Shown here piece by piece: positions 16,993-26,340 of a stretch of DNA of 64,000 bases. The notes beneath the pieces were generated by a model. It saw only the letters and a list, made by a program, of their open reading frames with translations, did not search any database and was not told the origin of the DNA. Each line of letters starts with the position of its first letter. The stretch's first letter is position 1. The DNA is from Clostridium sp. JN-9 (GTDB lineage: Bacteria; Bacillota; Clostridia; Clostridiales; Clostridiaceae): positions 2,604,001 to 2,668,000 of the forward strand of contig NZ_CP035280.1 of the NCBI RefSeq assembly GCF_004103695.1. Reading direction: 5' to 3'. The position numbers and the translations under genes are program-made.

Positions 16993-18042
16993 TTATTCAT
17001 ACATTTTTTTGTAATAACTCTGGTATTGTCCTGAAGTAACATTCTTCATCCAGTCCTCATTGTCCAGATACCACTTTATTGTCTTCTTTATTCCATTTTC
17101 AAAAGCAGTTTCGGGCTCCCATCCCAGTTCCTTCTTTATTTTAGCAGGATCTATTCCATATCTTCTGTCATGGCCTTTTCTGTCCTCAACATACTTTATA
17201 AGATTTTCAGTAACTGTATTGTCCACATTGCTGCCTATGTAATCAATTATAGTTTTAACTATATGGATATTTGTTCTTTCATTATGACCGCCAATGTTGT
17301 ACACCTCTCCAAGTCTTCCATTATTAACAACCATATCAATAGCTTTGCAGTGATCTTCCACATAAAGCCAGTCCCTTATGTTCATTCCGTCTCCATAAAC
17401 AGGAAGGCTTCTCTTATTAAGGCAGTTATTTATTATTAATGGTATCAGCTTTTCAGGAAACTGATATGGGCCATAGTTATTTGAACATCTTGTTATATTA
17501 ACAGGCATTTTGTATGTATCAAAATATGCCTTTACCATTAAATCTGCACCAGTCTTGCTTGAAGAATAAGGGCTGTGAGGATCTAATGGCGTAGATTCCA
17601 TAAAGTATCCCGTTTTTCCTAAGGAGCCATAAACTTCATCTGTTGATACCTGAAGATATTTTACTCCTTCTTTAAATCCATCCTCTGTTTCCCATGCATT
17701 CTTTGCAGCATTTAATAAAGTTACAGTACCCAGTACATTTGTCTTAACAAATATCTCTGGTTCCTTTATGCTTCTGTCAACATGTGATTCTGCAGCAAAG
17801 TTAACCACATAATCAATGCTGTTTTGGTTAAATATCTTTTCCATAAATTCTTTATCGCAGATATCAGCCTGTATGAACTTATAATTTGGATTTTTTTCAA
17901 CTGATTTTAGATTTTCCAAGTTTCCTGCATAAGTTAATTTGTCTACATTGATAATTTTAATATCATTATATTTGTTCAACATGTAATGTATAAAGTTTGA
18001 ACCTATAAACCCTGCTCCACCAGTAACCAAATAAGTTTTCAT
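16993..18042 (-). CDS. rfbB: dTDP-glucose 4,6-dehydratase
   Basis: A 349-aa extended SDR, second step of dTDP-rhamnose synthesis. It has TGGAGFIGSNF at residues 7-17, FAAESHVDRS near 83, STDEVYGSLG near 133 and the catalytic Tyr-x3-Lys in YSSSKTGAD, plus NNYGPYQFPEKLIP. These match RmlB closely. It starts 26 nt after rfbA. Confidence 0.96.
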   Translation of the reverse strand: MKTYLVTGGAGFIGSNFIHYMLNKYNDIKIINVDKLTYAGNLENLKSVEKNPNYKFIQADICDKEFMEKIFNQNSIDYVVNFAAESHVDRSIKEPEIFVKTNVLGTVTLLNAAKNAWETEDGFKEGVKYLQVSTDEVYGSLGKTGYFMESTPLDPHSPYSSSKTGADLMVKAYFDTYKMPVNITRCSNNYGPYQFPEKLIPLIINNCLNKRSLPVYGDGMNIRDWLYVEDHCKAIDMVVNNGRLGEVYNIGGHNERTNIHIVKTIIDYIGSNVDNTVTENLIKYVEDRKGHDRRYGIDPAKIKKELGWEPETAFENGIKKTIKWYLDNEDWMKNVTSGQYQSYYKKMYE

Positions 18043-18068
18043 AGTTTTTCTCCTTTAAAATAATTATA

Positions 18069-18932
18069 TTATTCTAATAAACTCAGCAGATACTTTCCAT
18101 AGTCAGTTTTATTTAATGTCTCTGCTAAATTTCTTAGCTGGTCTGCATTTATGTATCCATTCCTATATGCGATTTCTTCTATACATGCCACATACAATCC
18201 CTGTCTTGTCTGAATTGCCTCAACAAAGTTTGCAGCATCCAAAAGTCCTCTGTGAGTTCCTGTATCAAGCCATGCCATACCACGGCCAAACAGCTCAACC
18301 TTAAGCTTCTTATTTCTTAAATATTCATTATTGACTGCAGTAATTTCAATTTCTCCTCTTGCAGAAGGCTTTACATTCTTGGCAATCTCAACAACCTCAT
18401 TATCATAGAAATACAAGCCTGGTACTGCGTAATTTGACTTTGGTTTTACAGGTTTCTCCTCTATGGATACTACGTTGTCGTTTTCATCAAACTCAACAAC
18501 ACCAAAATCCCTTGGATTGCTAACATGATAACCAAAAATTGTAGCACCTGTTTTTCTGTTTGCAGCTCTTTTTAATCTTTCAGTGAATCCATAGCCATAA
18601 AATATATTATCCCCTAAAACCAGGGCTACCTTATCATTGCCTATGAACTTTTCACCTACTATAAATGCATCTGCAAGTCCTCTTGGCTGATCCTGAACTG
18701 CATACTTTATATTTAATCCTAATTGACTTCCATCTCCAAGCAGCTCTTCAAATGTGCTTATATCTCTTGGTGTGGAAATTATTAATATATCTCTGATTTC
18801 AGCTAACATTAAAACGGAAAGCGGATAGTAAATCATGGGTTTATCATAAATTGGTAATATTTGTTTAGATACCGCTTTTGTTATTGGATATAATCTTGTT
18901 CCAGAACCCCCAGCTAAAATAATACCTTTCAT
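18069..18932 (-). CDS. rfbA: Glucose-1-phosphate thymidylyltransferase
   Basis: A 287-aa nucleotidyltransferase, first step of dTDP-rhamnose synthesis. It opens [22 protein letters not shown] (residues 3-24), then has [11 protein letters not shown] and LGDNIFYG, and ends with the RmlA dimer-specific tail [10 protein letters not shown]. First gene of the rfbA-rfbB-rfbC operon, with an AAGGAGGG site and a clear sigma-A promoter upstream. Confidence 0.97.
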   Translation of the reverse strand: MKGIILAGGSGTRLYPITKAVSKQILPIYDKPMIYYPLSVLMLAEIRDILIISTPRDISTFEELLGDGSQLGLNIKYAVQDQPRGLADAFIVGEKFIGNDKVALVLGDNIFYGYGFTERLKRAANRKTGATIFGYHVSNPRDFGVVEFDENDNVVSIEEKPVKPKSNYAVPGLYFYDNEVVEIAKNVKPSARGEIEITAVNNEYLRNKKLKVELFGRGMAWLDTGTHRGLLDAANFVEAIQTRQGLYVACIEEIAYRNGYINADQLRNLAETLNKTDYGKYLLSLLE

Positions 18933-18985
18933 TATTTAACCCTCCTTTGTAGTAGATGCCAATATTAAAATTAAACATCTAGTTC

Positions 18986-19014
18986 ATTTTATAATAATAC
19001 TGACCTTTAGTCAA
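18986..19014 (-). promoter_or_regulatory. Sigma-A promoter of the rfbA operon
   Basis: On the minus strand TTGACT (19014-19009), 17 nt, TAAAAT (18991-18986). It lies about 55 bp upstream of the rfbA start. Confidence 0.75.
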
Positions 19015-19170
19015 TAAACTATGTGGTGTTGTTAGGACAAAGTATATTACAATTACTTTACAATTTAATTACAAAACCCTTTGACCTTTATCCTAAGTAT
19101 TAAGCTAAGCTCTCTGAATAGTGATTCAATATCAAGGAGCGTCTATTTCTTTAATCAACTTCCTAACCCT

Positions 19171-19297
19171 TATGGCTCTGTTAGCAAATAATGTGGATGT
19201 TTATATAAAGAGATGGCTTGTCCCAAATAAGATAGCTGTAAAGCTTTTCAAGCCGGAGGCTGCAATTTAATCCACATTATAATATAACAGAGCCATA
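19171..19297. mobile_element. MITE-like non-autonomous element (127 bp)
   Basis: The element starts TATGGCTCTGTTAGCAAATA and ends with the inverse, TATAACAGAGCCATA, with ATAATGTGGAT also inverted inside. No ORF. The same ends bound the element at 42245-42376, which is the same family in opposite orientation and shares an internal GCTTGTCC and GCTGTAAA. The tips match those of the IS1595-like elements at 26.6 and 59.7 kb. It fills most of the gap between rfbA and the amidase gene; the rest of 18933-19352 shows only the rfbA promoter and a terminator. Confidence 0.85.
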
Positions 19298-19318
19298 TGG
19301 CTTCAATACATAATAAAT

Positions 19319-19350
19319 AAAGGAACTGCCTAAATCTAGACAGTTCCTTT
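19319..19350 (-). terminator. Terminator of the amidase gene
   Basis: AAAGGAACTG pairs with CAGTTCCTTT around a 12-nt loop, 2 bp past the amidase stop. It is T-flanked on both strands. Confidence 0.85.
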
Positions 19351-19352
19351 AT

Positions 19353-20864
19353 TTAAAGTGATTTCAAAAATGATAAAATTCCTTTGGCAATTGCATCAGC
19401 TGCTCTTGCCTGATAAGATGAATTATTTAAATTGCTTTCTTCCGTAGGATTGGTTAAGAATCCCACCTCTGTTAATACTGTAGGCATATTGTTATGATGC
19501 GATATGTAAAGCCAATCTCCATCCTTAATTCCCCTATCGCTAGAACTAAGTTCGCCAACTAAAGCATCCTGTATTGCCTGAGCAAGTTTTTTGCTGGCAG
19601 AGCTTGAAGTTTGATATAGTGTCTCAGTACCATATGCATTTGGGCTGGTGAATGAATTATTGTGAATGCACACAAAATAATCAGCCTTGGCATTATTAGC
19701 TATATCGCTCCTGTGTTTCAAATCCGATGAAGTTCCATTGGACCATGGCACATTATCATCTGTCCTTGTATAAACAACATTGATATTATTTTGTGAAAGC
19801 AGCTCACCAACCTTTAAAGCAATTGATAAATTTACATCCTTCTCATTAACTCCAGTGACTCCTATTGCTCCAGGATCAGGACCTCCATGACCTGCATCAA
19901 TTGCAATGGTATGTCCGGATTTTTTTGATTTTAACGCATTTAAAACTCCATTTGAAATACCTAAAGCAATGGCATCCTGATTATTTAAAAGATAACTTTC
20001 ATCACTTGGATTGCTTAAAAACGCCATTGGAATTTTAATACATGGAATATTAATACCATTGAGTTCATTAACACTATCTGAAGGTTTTACTCCTCTGTTA
20101 ATCAGTCCTGTTGCACTTGCCACAGCATTTTGAACATTATTGGCTAAATTAACATCACTGCTGTTGCCATTTAGATAATATGTTTCAACTCCTGTAGAAG
20201 TATATCCTGCAGTATTACACTGTATGCTTATATAAGCATTGGCATTAGAACTATTTGCTATATTTCTTCTTGTATTTAAGTCCACATAGCTGTCATCACT
20301 TCTTGTATAAATAACCTTTATTCCTTTACCTGTAAGATAATTCCCCACCTTTTTAGCCACTGATAAATTAATGTCCTTTTCCTTGGTTCCCTCTGGGGAT
20401 ACTACCCCAAAATCACTGCCTCCATTGCCAGCATCAATAACTATGGTGCAGTCAGCTGAAGCAGATGAATTAGATGCAGTAGTAAATTTCATAGTTACAG
20501 GACTTATGATAGCTCCACCATTTTGTGCTTTTACATTATTATTTATTTCAAGAGAATATGTCTGTCCTGCAGCATAAGGTCTAAGTGGTGAAACTGTAAC
20601 ACTTTTATTGTCCTGCTGCAGCTGAACATTAAAATCATTAAATATGTTTCCATAGCTGTCTTTTATGTATATATTGCTTCTATTTATAGTATTTTTGTCT
20701 ACAGCCTGATTAAATTTTATTGTCCATACTTTTGTAGTTTCCACATTAGTTTTGTCTGGCACGGAATTTATAGATAATCCTGCAGCCATGCACTTGGGGG
20801 TGGAAAACATTAAAATACCGATAAAGGAAGCTACTACCAAAAGTAATTTGTAAAAAAATTTCAT
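19353..20864 (-). CDS. Secreted N-acetylmuramoyl-L-alanine amidase with two amidase_3 domains, one degenerate
   Basis: A 503-aa exported cell-wall hydrolase. A signal peptide spans about 1-28. An Ig-like domain (about 30-130, starting SINSVPDKTNV) may bind wall. Two amidase_3 domains follow. The second (about 318-503) has the zinc and catalytic set His326 (DAGHGG), Glu341, His401 (CIHNNS) and Glu466 (TEVGF). In the first (about 139-313) the matching positions are Asn147, Glu162, Gln215 and Met280, so three of four are lost and it should not cleave peptidoglycan. It may bind wall or regulate the active domain. It forms an operon with the TPR gene 17 nt upstream. Start ATG with GAGGTGGAG upstream. 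Confidence 0.9.
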   Translation of the reverse strand: MKFFYKLLLVVASFIGILMFSTPKCMAAGLSINSVPDKTNVETTKVWTIKFNQAVDKNTINRSNIYIKDSYGNIFNDFNVQLQQDNKSVTVSPLRPYAAGQTYSLEINNNVKAQNGGAIISPVTMKFTTASNSSASADCTIVIDAGNGGSDFGVVSPEGTKEKDINLSVAKKVGNYLTGKGIKVIYTRSDDSYVDLNTRRNIANSSNANAYISIQCNTAGYTSTGVETYYLNGNSSDVNLANNVQNAVASATGLINRGVKPSDSVNELNGINIPCIKIPMAFLSNPSDESYLLNNQDAIALGISNGVLNALKSKKSGHTIAIDAGHGGPDPGAIGVTGVNEKDVNLSIALKVGELLSQNNINVVYTRTDDNVPWSNGTSSDLKHRSDIANNAKADYFVCIHNNSFTSPNAYGTETLYQTSSSASKKLAQAIQDALVGELSSSDRGIKDGDWLYISHHNNMPTVLTEVGFLTNPTEESNLNNSSYQARAADAIAKGILSFLKSL

Positions 20865-20881
20865 TACTCCACCTCTCTTCC

Positions 20882-21952
20882 TTACTCATTTAAAACTTTT
20901 TTTAATTCTTTAACCACCTCATCTTCCGGATCTAATTTTTCTGCTATATCAAGATGTGCCTTAGCCTGTTTTAAATCTCCTGAGTTCAAATAGCACATAA
21001 CAAGATTTGTACAAATTTCAACTGATCTGGTAGCTTCAAAAGCCTTTCTGAAATATGCTATTGCCTTAGGGAAATCGCCTAAAGAGGCAAAATTAACCCC
21101 CAGCTCATTTATTACTTCAACAATGTTATTGTCAATGGCAACAGATTCATTCAAATAATAAATAGCCTTTTCATAGTTTTCCAGATTTCTGTAGGCAACT
21201 GCAATATAATAATATAAATTTGCATTATTTCCGTAGTTATCAATTAAAGGCAGAAGCAGCTTCAAGGCTTCTGTAGGATTTTCATCTACACTTTCACTGC
21301 CATTTTTAAAATCAAGAGCATCTTTAATAGAATGCTTTAATTCTGAAACCTCGGCAGTTTCTTTGCCGCCTTTGGAAATATATTCATTTATACTTATAAA
21401 TGCCTTGGTTAAATCTCTCTTTTCATTATAAATAACAGCTTCATAAAGATATGGAAGAGTACATCCATTTATTTTTTTTGACTTGTCTATTTCTTCTAAT
21501 TCCTCATCTGCAAAAGAACTTTCAATTCCTCTTAAATGTTCTGCAAGTAATAGTAATTTATCGTAATTCCCCTTGTTTTCTTCAACGGCACATAACCCTT
21601 TAAGAAGTATATATGCATCTTCATAATTTTTTTTATTAACTTCCTTTGCAATAACTCCTTTTATAAAGGTCTTGCTTTCAGAAATATGGTCAATCATTTT
21701 CACATAAATTTTATTGAACTTAAACTTTTCATCTAATCCAAGGACAAAAAAAATGCCTTCAAAAAAATACGATAGTGGAATTGCATCAAGATTTTCCCCT
21801 GATTTTATTTTTTCAACTAAAACACTTGACTTTATTGGTAAAGATACATTTTCTTCCACCTTAATATTAAATAATTGCTGTATCTTACTTTTATCTATTT
21901 CCAAAAATAGCAGACTAGATAACTTTGATGAAAATTGTGATTTAATATCCAT
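20882..21952 (-). CDS. TPR-repeat protein, unknown
   Basis: A 356-aa soluble protein without signal peptide. The C-terminal third holds tetratricopeptide repeats (LYYYIAVAYRNLENYEKAIYY, then INELGVNFASLGDFPKAIAY, then TNLVMCYLNSGDLKQAKAHL). The N-terminal part is charged and helical and is not recognised. TPR arrays mediate protein contacts. It sits 17 nt upstream of the secreted amidase gene, so a role around cell-wall assembly is possible but only inferred from position. Confidence 0.75.
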   Translation of the reverse strand: MDIKSQFSSKLSSLLFLEIDKSKIQQLFNIKVEENVSLPIKSSVLVEKIKSGENLDAIPLSYFFEGIFFVLGLDEKFKFNKIYVKMIDHISESKTFIKGVIAKEVNKKNYEDAYILLKGLCAVEENKGNYDKLLLLAEHLRGIESSFADEELEEIDKSKKINGCTLPYLYEAVIYNEKRDLTKAFISINEYISKGGKETAEVSELKHSIKDALDFKNGSESVDENPTEALKLLLPLIDNYGNNANLYYYIAVAYRNLENYEKAIYYLNESVAIDNNIVEVINELGVNFASLGDFPKAIAYFRKAFEATRSVEICTNLVMCYLNSGDLKQAKAHLDIAEKLDPEDEVVKELKKVLNE

Positions 21953-22035
21953 AAATTCTCCCCTTAACTAAATACTTATATATTATTATAATTTATACTT
22001 TAATTAAATTCAACATTGCATTTGCAATAAAATAT

Positions 22036-22064
22036 AAAAGAGTGAAATAAAATCCCACTCTTTT
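22036..22064 (-). terminator. Terminator of phosphoglucomutase gene
   Basis: AAAAGAGTG pairs with CACTCTTTT around an 11-nt loop; T-rich after it on the minus strand. It lies 11 bp past the stop codon. Confidence 0.8.
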
Positions 22065-22075
22065 TGATAAGTTAT

Positions 22076-23809
22076 TTAAATTTCCAAAGCTTCATTAATA
22101 ATCTTCATTACTTTTTCTTTAAAGCTTTGAAGTTTCACTTCTGAGTCTTTAATACTGCTGCCTATTACAGAAATATATATTTTTATTTTAGGCTCAGTTC
22201 CCGAAGGTCTTACAACAAACCATGAACCATCCTCAAGTACAAACTTTAATACATTTGACTTAGGAAGATCAATAATAGTTTCATCTATTTTGTCTAAATC
22301 CTTTTCAATACTTGATTTATAATCCATTTTTTTAACAATTCTCACATTGTCTAAAACATTATTCATGGAATGCCTTAAATACTGAAGGGCATTCTCAATT
22401 TTTATCTGTCCTTCTTTTCCCTTAAGTTCAATGGATACTAACCCTTCTTTGAAATATCCATATTGTTCATATAATTTTATAAGTGCATCATATAATGTCA
22501 TGCCCTTCTGCTTATAGTACAATGCTGCTTCACATACCAGCATGGAGGCAATAATTGCATCCTTATCCCGTACAAAGTCTCCTGCCAGATATCCATAGCT
22601 TTCCTCGAATCCAAATAAGAATGTTCCATTTTTATTTTCTTCAAAGCCCTTTATTTTTTCTCCAATATATTTGAAGCCTGTGAGTACATCAATTAATTCC
22701 ACATTATACTGCTCTGCTATTTTTCTTACCATTTCAGTAGTAACTATGGTCTTAATCACCTTTCCATCTGAAGGCAGTTCATTTAATTCCTTCTTTGATG
22801 AAACAATGTAATGTGTAAGAATTACACCCATCTGGTTTCCGGTAAGTACCTGGTACTTTCCAGTGTTGTCCTTAACTACCACACCTAATCTGTCACAGTC
22901 CGGATCCGTACCAAAAATTATATCAGGCTTTAATTCCTTTGCCATTTCCAAGGCTATACTGAATACATTTGGATTTTCAGGATTAGGATATGGTGCAGTT
23001 TTAAAAGTTCCGTCAGGCAGTTCCTGTTCCTTTACCACATGAAGATTTTTATACCCAAGCTCGCCTAAAACTCTCCTTACAGGAATATTTCCAGATCCAT
23101 GTATTGGTGTATAAATAATTTTTAAGCTTTCTGCATGATTTTTTACTAAGTCTTTTCTTATGGTGAGAGATTTTACCTTGTCCATATAGACTTTGTCTAC
23201 ATCTTCACCTATTATTTTTAACAAACCTGATTCTTTAGCCTGATTTAACGCCATAGTTTTAATTGTTGAAAAATCTTCAATAGCTTCTATATATGAAAGA
23301 ATTTCCTTTGCTGCCTCATCTGTTACCTGACCGCCGTCCTCTCCATAAACCTTATAACCATTATACTGCTTTGGATTATGAGAAGCTGTTATTACTATTC
23401 CAGCCTTGCTTTTTAAATATCGTACAGTAAATGAAAGCATTGGAGTAGGCCTTAAACTTTCAAATAAATTTACCTTTATGCCATTCCCGCATAATACAGA
23501 TGCTGAGTATTCAGCAAATTCCTTTGACATTATTCTGGAATCGTATGCTATACTAACGGATTTTTCATCATTGTAGTGGTTTACAAGATACATTGCTAAT
23601 CCCTGTGTTGCCTTTCCTACAGTATATATGTTCATTCTGTTGCTTCCTGCGCCTATAATCCCCCTGAGTCCGCCGGTTCCAAATTCAAGATCTTTATAAA
23701 ATCTGTCTTCTATTTCTTTTTCATTTGTAATGTTTCTTAATTCCCTTTTAGTATCTTCATCAATAAATTTACAGTTCAACCAATATTGGTACTTATCTCT
23801 ATATATCAC
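22076..23809 (-). CDS. Phosphoglucomutase/phosphomannomutase (alpha-D-phosphohexomutase)
   Basis: A 577-aa phosphohexomutase that interconverts hexose-6-phosphate and hexose-1-phosphate. The N-terminal FGTGGLRG is followed by the catalytic TASHNPKQYNGYKVY (phospho-Ser143), the metal loop GTDPDCDR near 300, a sugar-specificity loop (FGFEESYGYL) and the phosphate-binding RPSGTEPKIKIYI near the C-terminus. Length matches the PgcA-type long form. It would supply glucose-1-phosphate for rfbA in the surface-polysaccharide pathway. The start is GTG with AGGAGG 9 nt upstream. Confidence 0.93.
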   Translation of the reverse strand: MIYRDKYQYWLNCKFIDEDTKRELRNITNEKEIEDRFYKDLEFGTGGLRGIIGAGSNRMNIYTVGKATQGLAMYLVNHYNDEKSVSIAYDSRIMSKEFAEYSASVLCGNGIKVNLFESLRPTPMLSFTVRYLKSKAGIVITASHNPKQYNGYKVYGEDGGQVTDEAAKEILSYIEAIEDFSTIKTMALNQAKESGLLKIIGEDVDKVYMDKVKSLTIRKDLVKNHAESLKIIYTPIHGSGNIPVRRVLGELGYKNLHVVKEQELPDGTFKTAPYPNPENPNVFSIALEMAKELKPDIIFGTDPDCDRLGVVVKDNTGKYQVLTGNQMGVILTHYIVSSKKELNELPSDGKVIKTIVTTEMVRKIAEQYNVELIDVLTGFKYIGEKIKGFEENKNGTFLFGFEESYGYLAGDFVRDKDAIIASMLVCEAALYYKQKGMTLYDALIKLYEQYGYFKEGLVSIELKGKEGQIKIENALQYLRHSMNNVLDNVRIVKKMDYKSSIEKDLDKIDETIIDLPKSNVLKFVLEDGSWFVVRPSGTEPKIKIYISVIGSSIKDSEVKLQSFKEKVMKIINEALEI

Positions 23810-23904
23810 TGTTGTAATCCTCCCTATTTACAAAATTATAACAATAATATTATACTATAAATTTATTAATATATTAACATGGGAGCATTAAAAAAACATA
23901 AACA

Positions 23905-24489
23905 TTATTTTTGTTCTACATTAACGTTTTCAGAAGTTTCTGTTATATTATCTTTTAATATGGAAACTAAAACAGTATTTATGTCATCTACAATACTAAT
24001 TTCCTTTGACATTTCAATATCTGAAATCCTAAAGGTATCCCCAGCATTGAGATTTGACAAATCCACATTAACTGTTTTTGGAATATCTTCTCCTCTGCAC
24101 TGTACTTTAACACTGTTTTTTTCCCTTTGAATAATTCCGCCTTTGCTTTTTATAATTCCTTCCCCCATTAGCATTACAGGAATATCAGTAGTAAAATATT
24201 TATCACCAGTAAGTTCCTCAAGGTCTATATGTATTATATTGTGGCTTACAGGATCTCTTTGCAGTTCTTTTATTAATGTTTTATGATTGCTTCCATTTAT
24301 ATTAATGTCCAGTTCACCATGCTCACCATTTCTGTTTATTGCACTGTTTAAATCCATGTATGCCAATTCAAATAGTACATTTTTAATATTCTTTCCATAC
24401 AATATACCAGGTACTTTGCCTTCTCTTCTTTCCTTATTGGCAGAGTGCCTGCAGTTTTTTTCTCTTACATCACATTTTAAAAATTCCAT
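23905..24489 (-). CDS. rplY: Ribosomal protein L25/general stress protein Ctc
   Basis: A 194-aa bL25 of the long TL5/Ctc form. The N-terminal 5S-rRNA-binding domain includes NKERREGKVPGILYG and KELQRDPVSHNIIHID; the C-terminal domain follows from about residue 95. It binds 5S rRNA in the large subunit. Good GGAGGG site before the ATG. It stands alone between phosphoglucomutase and the divergent decarboxylase. Confidence 0.93.
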   Translation of the reverse strand: MEFLKCDVREKNCRHSANKERREGKVPGILYGKNIKNVLFELAYMDLNSAINRNGEHGELDININGSNHKTLIKELQRDPVSHNIIHIDLEELTGDKYFTTDIPVMLMGEGIIKSKGGIIQREKNSVKVQCRGEDIPKTVNVDLSNLNAGDTFRISDIEMSKEISIVDDINTVLVSILKDNITETSENVNVEQK

Positions 24490-24570
24490 TTTTATCCCTC
24501 CTACAATTTTATTATTGACCTAGGCGGGAAAAAATATTCATAGTAATTTTCACAAATGGATAAAATAACA

Positions 24571-24599
24571 TTGCATTTAATAAACATATAACTTATAAT
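24571..24599 (+). promoter_or_regulatory. Sigma-A promoter of the decarboxylase gene
   Basis: TTGCAT (24571-24576), 17 nt, TATAAT (24594-24599). Transcription would start near 24606, leaving about 80 nt of leader before the GTG chosen as the start of the next gene. Confidence 0.65.
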
Positions 24600-24686
24600 A
24601 ATATTGTTTTGAAAAGAAATCCACGGGAACCTTTGTACTATCACAGTTTCACGGGAATATTATATGAAAGAAGGTGCTATATCAAG

Positions 24687-26177
24687 GTGTATAAATTAGA
24701 TCAAAATGAAACACCACTATTTGATGCTTTAATGGAATATGTAAATAGGGGAACCATACCATTTCATGTTCCTGGTCATAAAAAAGGCGTAGGAGCAGAC
24801 GAAGAATTTAAAAAGTTTATGGGCGAAAATCCCTTTAAAATTGATGTAACAGTTTTTAAACTGGTAGACAGCCTTCATCATCCAACAGGACCCATTAAAA
24901 AGGCCCAAGAGCTTGCTGCAGATGCTTATGGTTCTGATGCCGCATTTTTTTCCATTCATGGAACATCAGGTGCCATTCAGGCTATGGTTATGACTGTAGT
25001 TAACTCTGGTGAGAAAATAATAATCCCTAGAAACGTGCATAAATCAATTACTGCTGGAATTATATTAAGCGGCGCCATACCAGTATATATGCAGCCTGAG
25101 CTGGATAAAAAGGTTGGCATTGCTCATGGTGTAACTCCGGAAACAGTAAGAGCAACTTTAGAGGCAAATCCAGATGCTAAAGCAGTTCTTATAATAAATC
25201 CTACTTATTATGGGGTAGCAACTGATATAAGAAAAATAGCAGACATTGTCCATGAGTACAATTTACCACTTATTGTGGATGAAGCTCATGGTCCTCATTT
25301 AGGATTTAATAGTAAGCTGCCTGTATCTGCAATGGAAGCAGGCGCTGATATGTGTGCACAAAGCACCCATAAGATAATTGGTGCCTTAACACAAAGTTCC
25401 CTTTTACAAGTTCGGTCAGAACGTATAGATATACCTAGAGTTCAGCAGATTTTAAATATTCTTCAGACTACATCACCATCGTATATACTCATGGCTTCAC
25501 TGGATTGTGCAAGAAGGCAGATTGCTATTCATGGAGAAGAACTTCTTGATAAAGCCATTGCACTTGCAAACCATGCCAGGGAAGAAATAAATAAAATACC
25601 CGGATTTTACTGCTTTGGTGAAGAAATACTCGGTCAGCCTGGGGTTTATGCTCTGGATCCAACTAAAATGACAATTACATGCAGAGAATTGGGAATAACA
25701 GGATATGACCTTGATATGATTCTTTCAAACAGATATCATATTCAAATGGAACTGTCAGATTTATATAACGTATTAGCCGTGGGCTCATTTGGAGACACAA
25801 AGGAAAGCATTGATGCTTTAATTAATGCATTAAAGGAAATAAGCAGTGAATACTATGGAAAAGGCAACAAAAAGGCTGACTTTATTGATATCCCTGCTAT
25901 TCCAGAACAGGTTCAGATACCAAGGGAAGCATTTAACAGCGCTAAAACACCTGTATTACTTAAAAACAGCGTTGGAGCCATAAGCGGGGAATTTTTAATG
26001 GCATACCCGCCTGGAATTCCAATTTTATGCCCTGGTGAGAAGATTACACAGGAAATCATAGATTATATACAAAAGCTGAAAGATACAGGTTTATATGTTC
26101 AGGGTACAGAAGATCCTGAAGTTGAATATATAAAAGTTGTAAAAGAAGAAGATGCAGTTTATATAAATGTAGAATAA
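24687..26177 (+). CDS. Orn/Lys/Arg family PLP-dependent decarboxylase
   Basis: A 496-aa fold-III... type I aminotransferase-like decarboxylase of the short SpeA/Cad group found in Firmicutes, releasing CO2 from arginine, lysine or ornithine for polyamine synthesis. It has PFHVPGHKKG at the N-terminus, SIHGTSGAIQAM, DEAHGPH and the PLP-lysine in STHKIIGALTQSS near residue 230. An in-frame ATG at 24609 lies almost at the predicted transcription start, so the GTG at 24687 (AGAAGG 12 nt upstream) with VYKLDQNETPLFDAL is preferred. Substrate cannot be fixed from the sequence. Own terminator follows. Confidence 0.9.
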   Translation: MYKLDQNETPLFDALMEYVNRGTIPFHVPGHKKGVGADEEFKKFMGENPFKIDVTVFKLVDSLHHPTGPIKKAQELAADAYGSDAAFFSIHGTSGAIQAMVMTVVNSGEKIIIPRNVHKSITAGIILSGAIPVYMQPELDKKVGIAHGVTPETVRATLEANPDAKAVLIINPTYYGVATDIRKIADIVHEYNLPLIVDEAHGPHLGFNSKLPVSAMEAGADMCAQSTHKIIGALTQSSLLQVRSERIDIPRVQQILNILQTTSPSYILMASLDCARRQIAIHGEELLDKAIALANHAREEINKIPGFYCFGEEILGQPGVYALDPTKMTITCRELGITGYDLDMILSNRYHIQMELSDLYNVLAVGSFGDTKESIDALINALKEISSEYYGKGNKKADFIDIPAIPEQVQIPREAFNSAKTPVLLKNSVGAISGEFLMAYPPGIPILCPGEKITQEIIDYIQKLKDTGLYVQGTEDPEVEYIKVVKEEDAVYINVE

Positions 26178-26181
26178 TAAT

Positions 26182-26208
26182 AAAACCAGCAAAGATTTTG
26201 CTGGTTTT
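26182..26208 (+). terminator. Terminator of the decarboxylase gene
   Basis: AAAACCAGCAAA pairs with TTTGCTGGTTTT, followed by T residues, 4 bp past the stop. Confidence 0.9.
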
Positions 26209-26231
26209 TTTGACTAAAATTCTAAAAAGTA

Positions 26232-26259
26232 TTGAAAAATAATAAATGTATGCTATAAT
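26232..26259 (+). promoter_or_regulatory. Sigma-A promoter of the small Cys-containing gene
   Basis: TTGAAA (26232-26237), 16 nt, TATAAT (26254-26259). Confidence 0.65.
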
Positions 26260-26340
26260 AATAATTAATGAATAACAATTATTAAATGATTATAAATCTT
26301 ATACATATTGATTTTTATTTTAATATTGGAGGGATTATTT

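Noticed and set aside
24609-24686. Upstream ATG extension of the decarboxylase
   Set aside because: It begins about 3 nt after the predicted transcription start with no ribosome site, and family members begin near the GTG at 24687.
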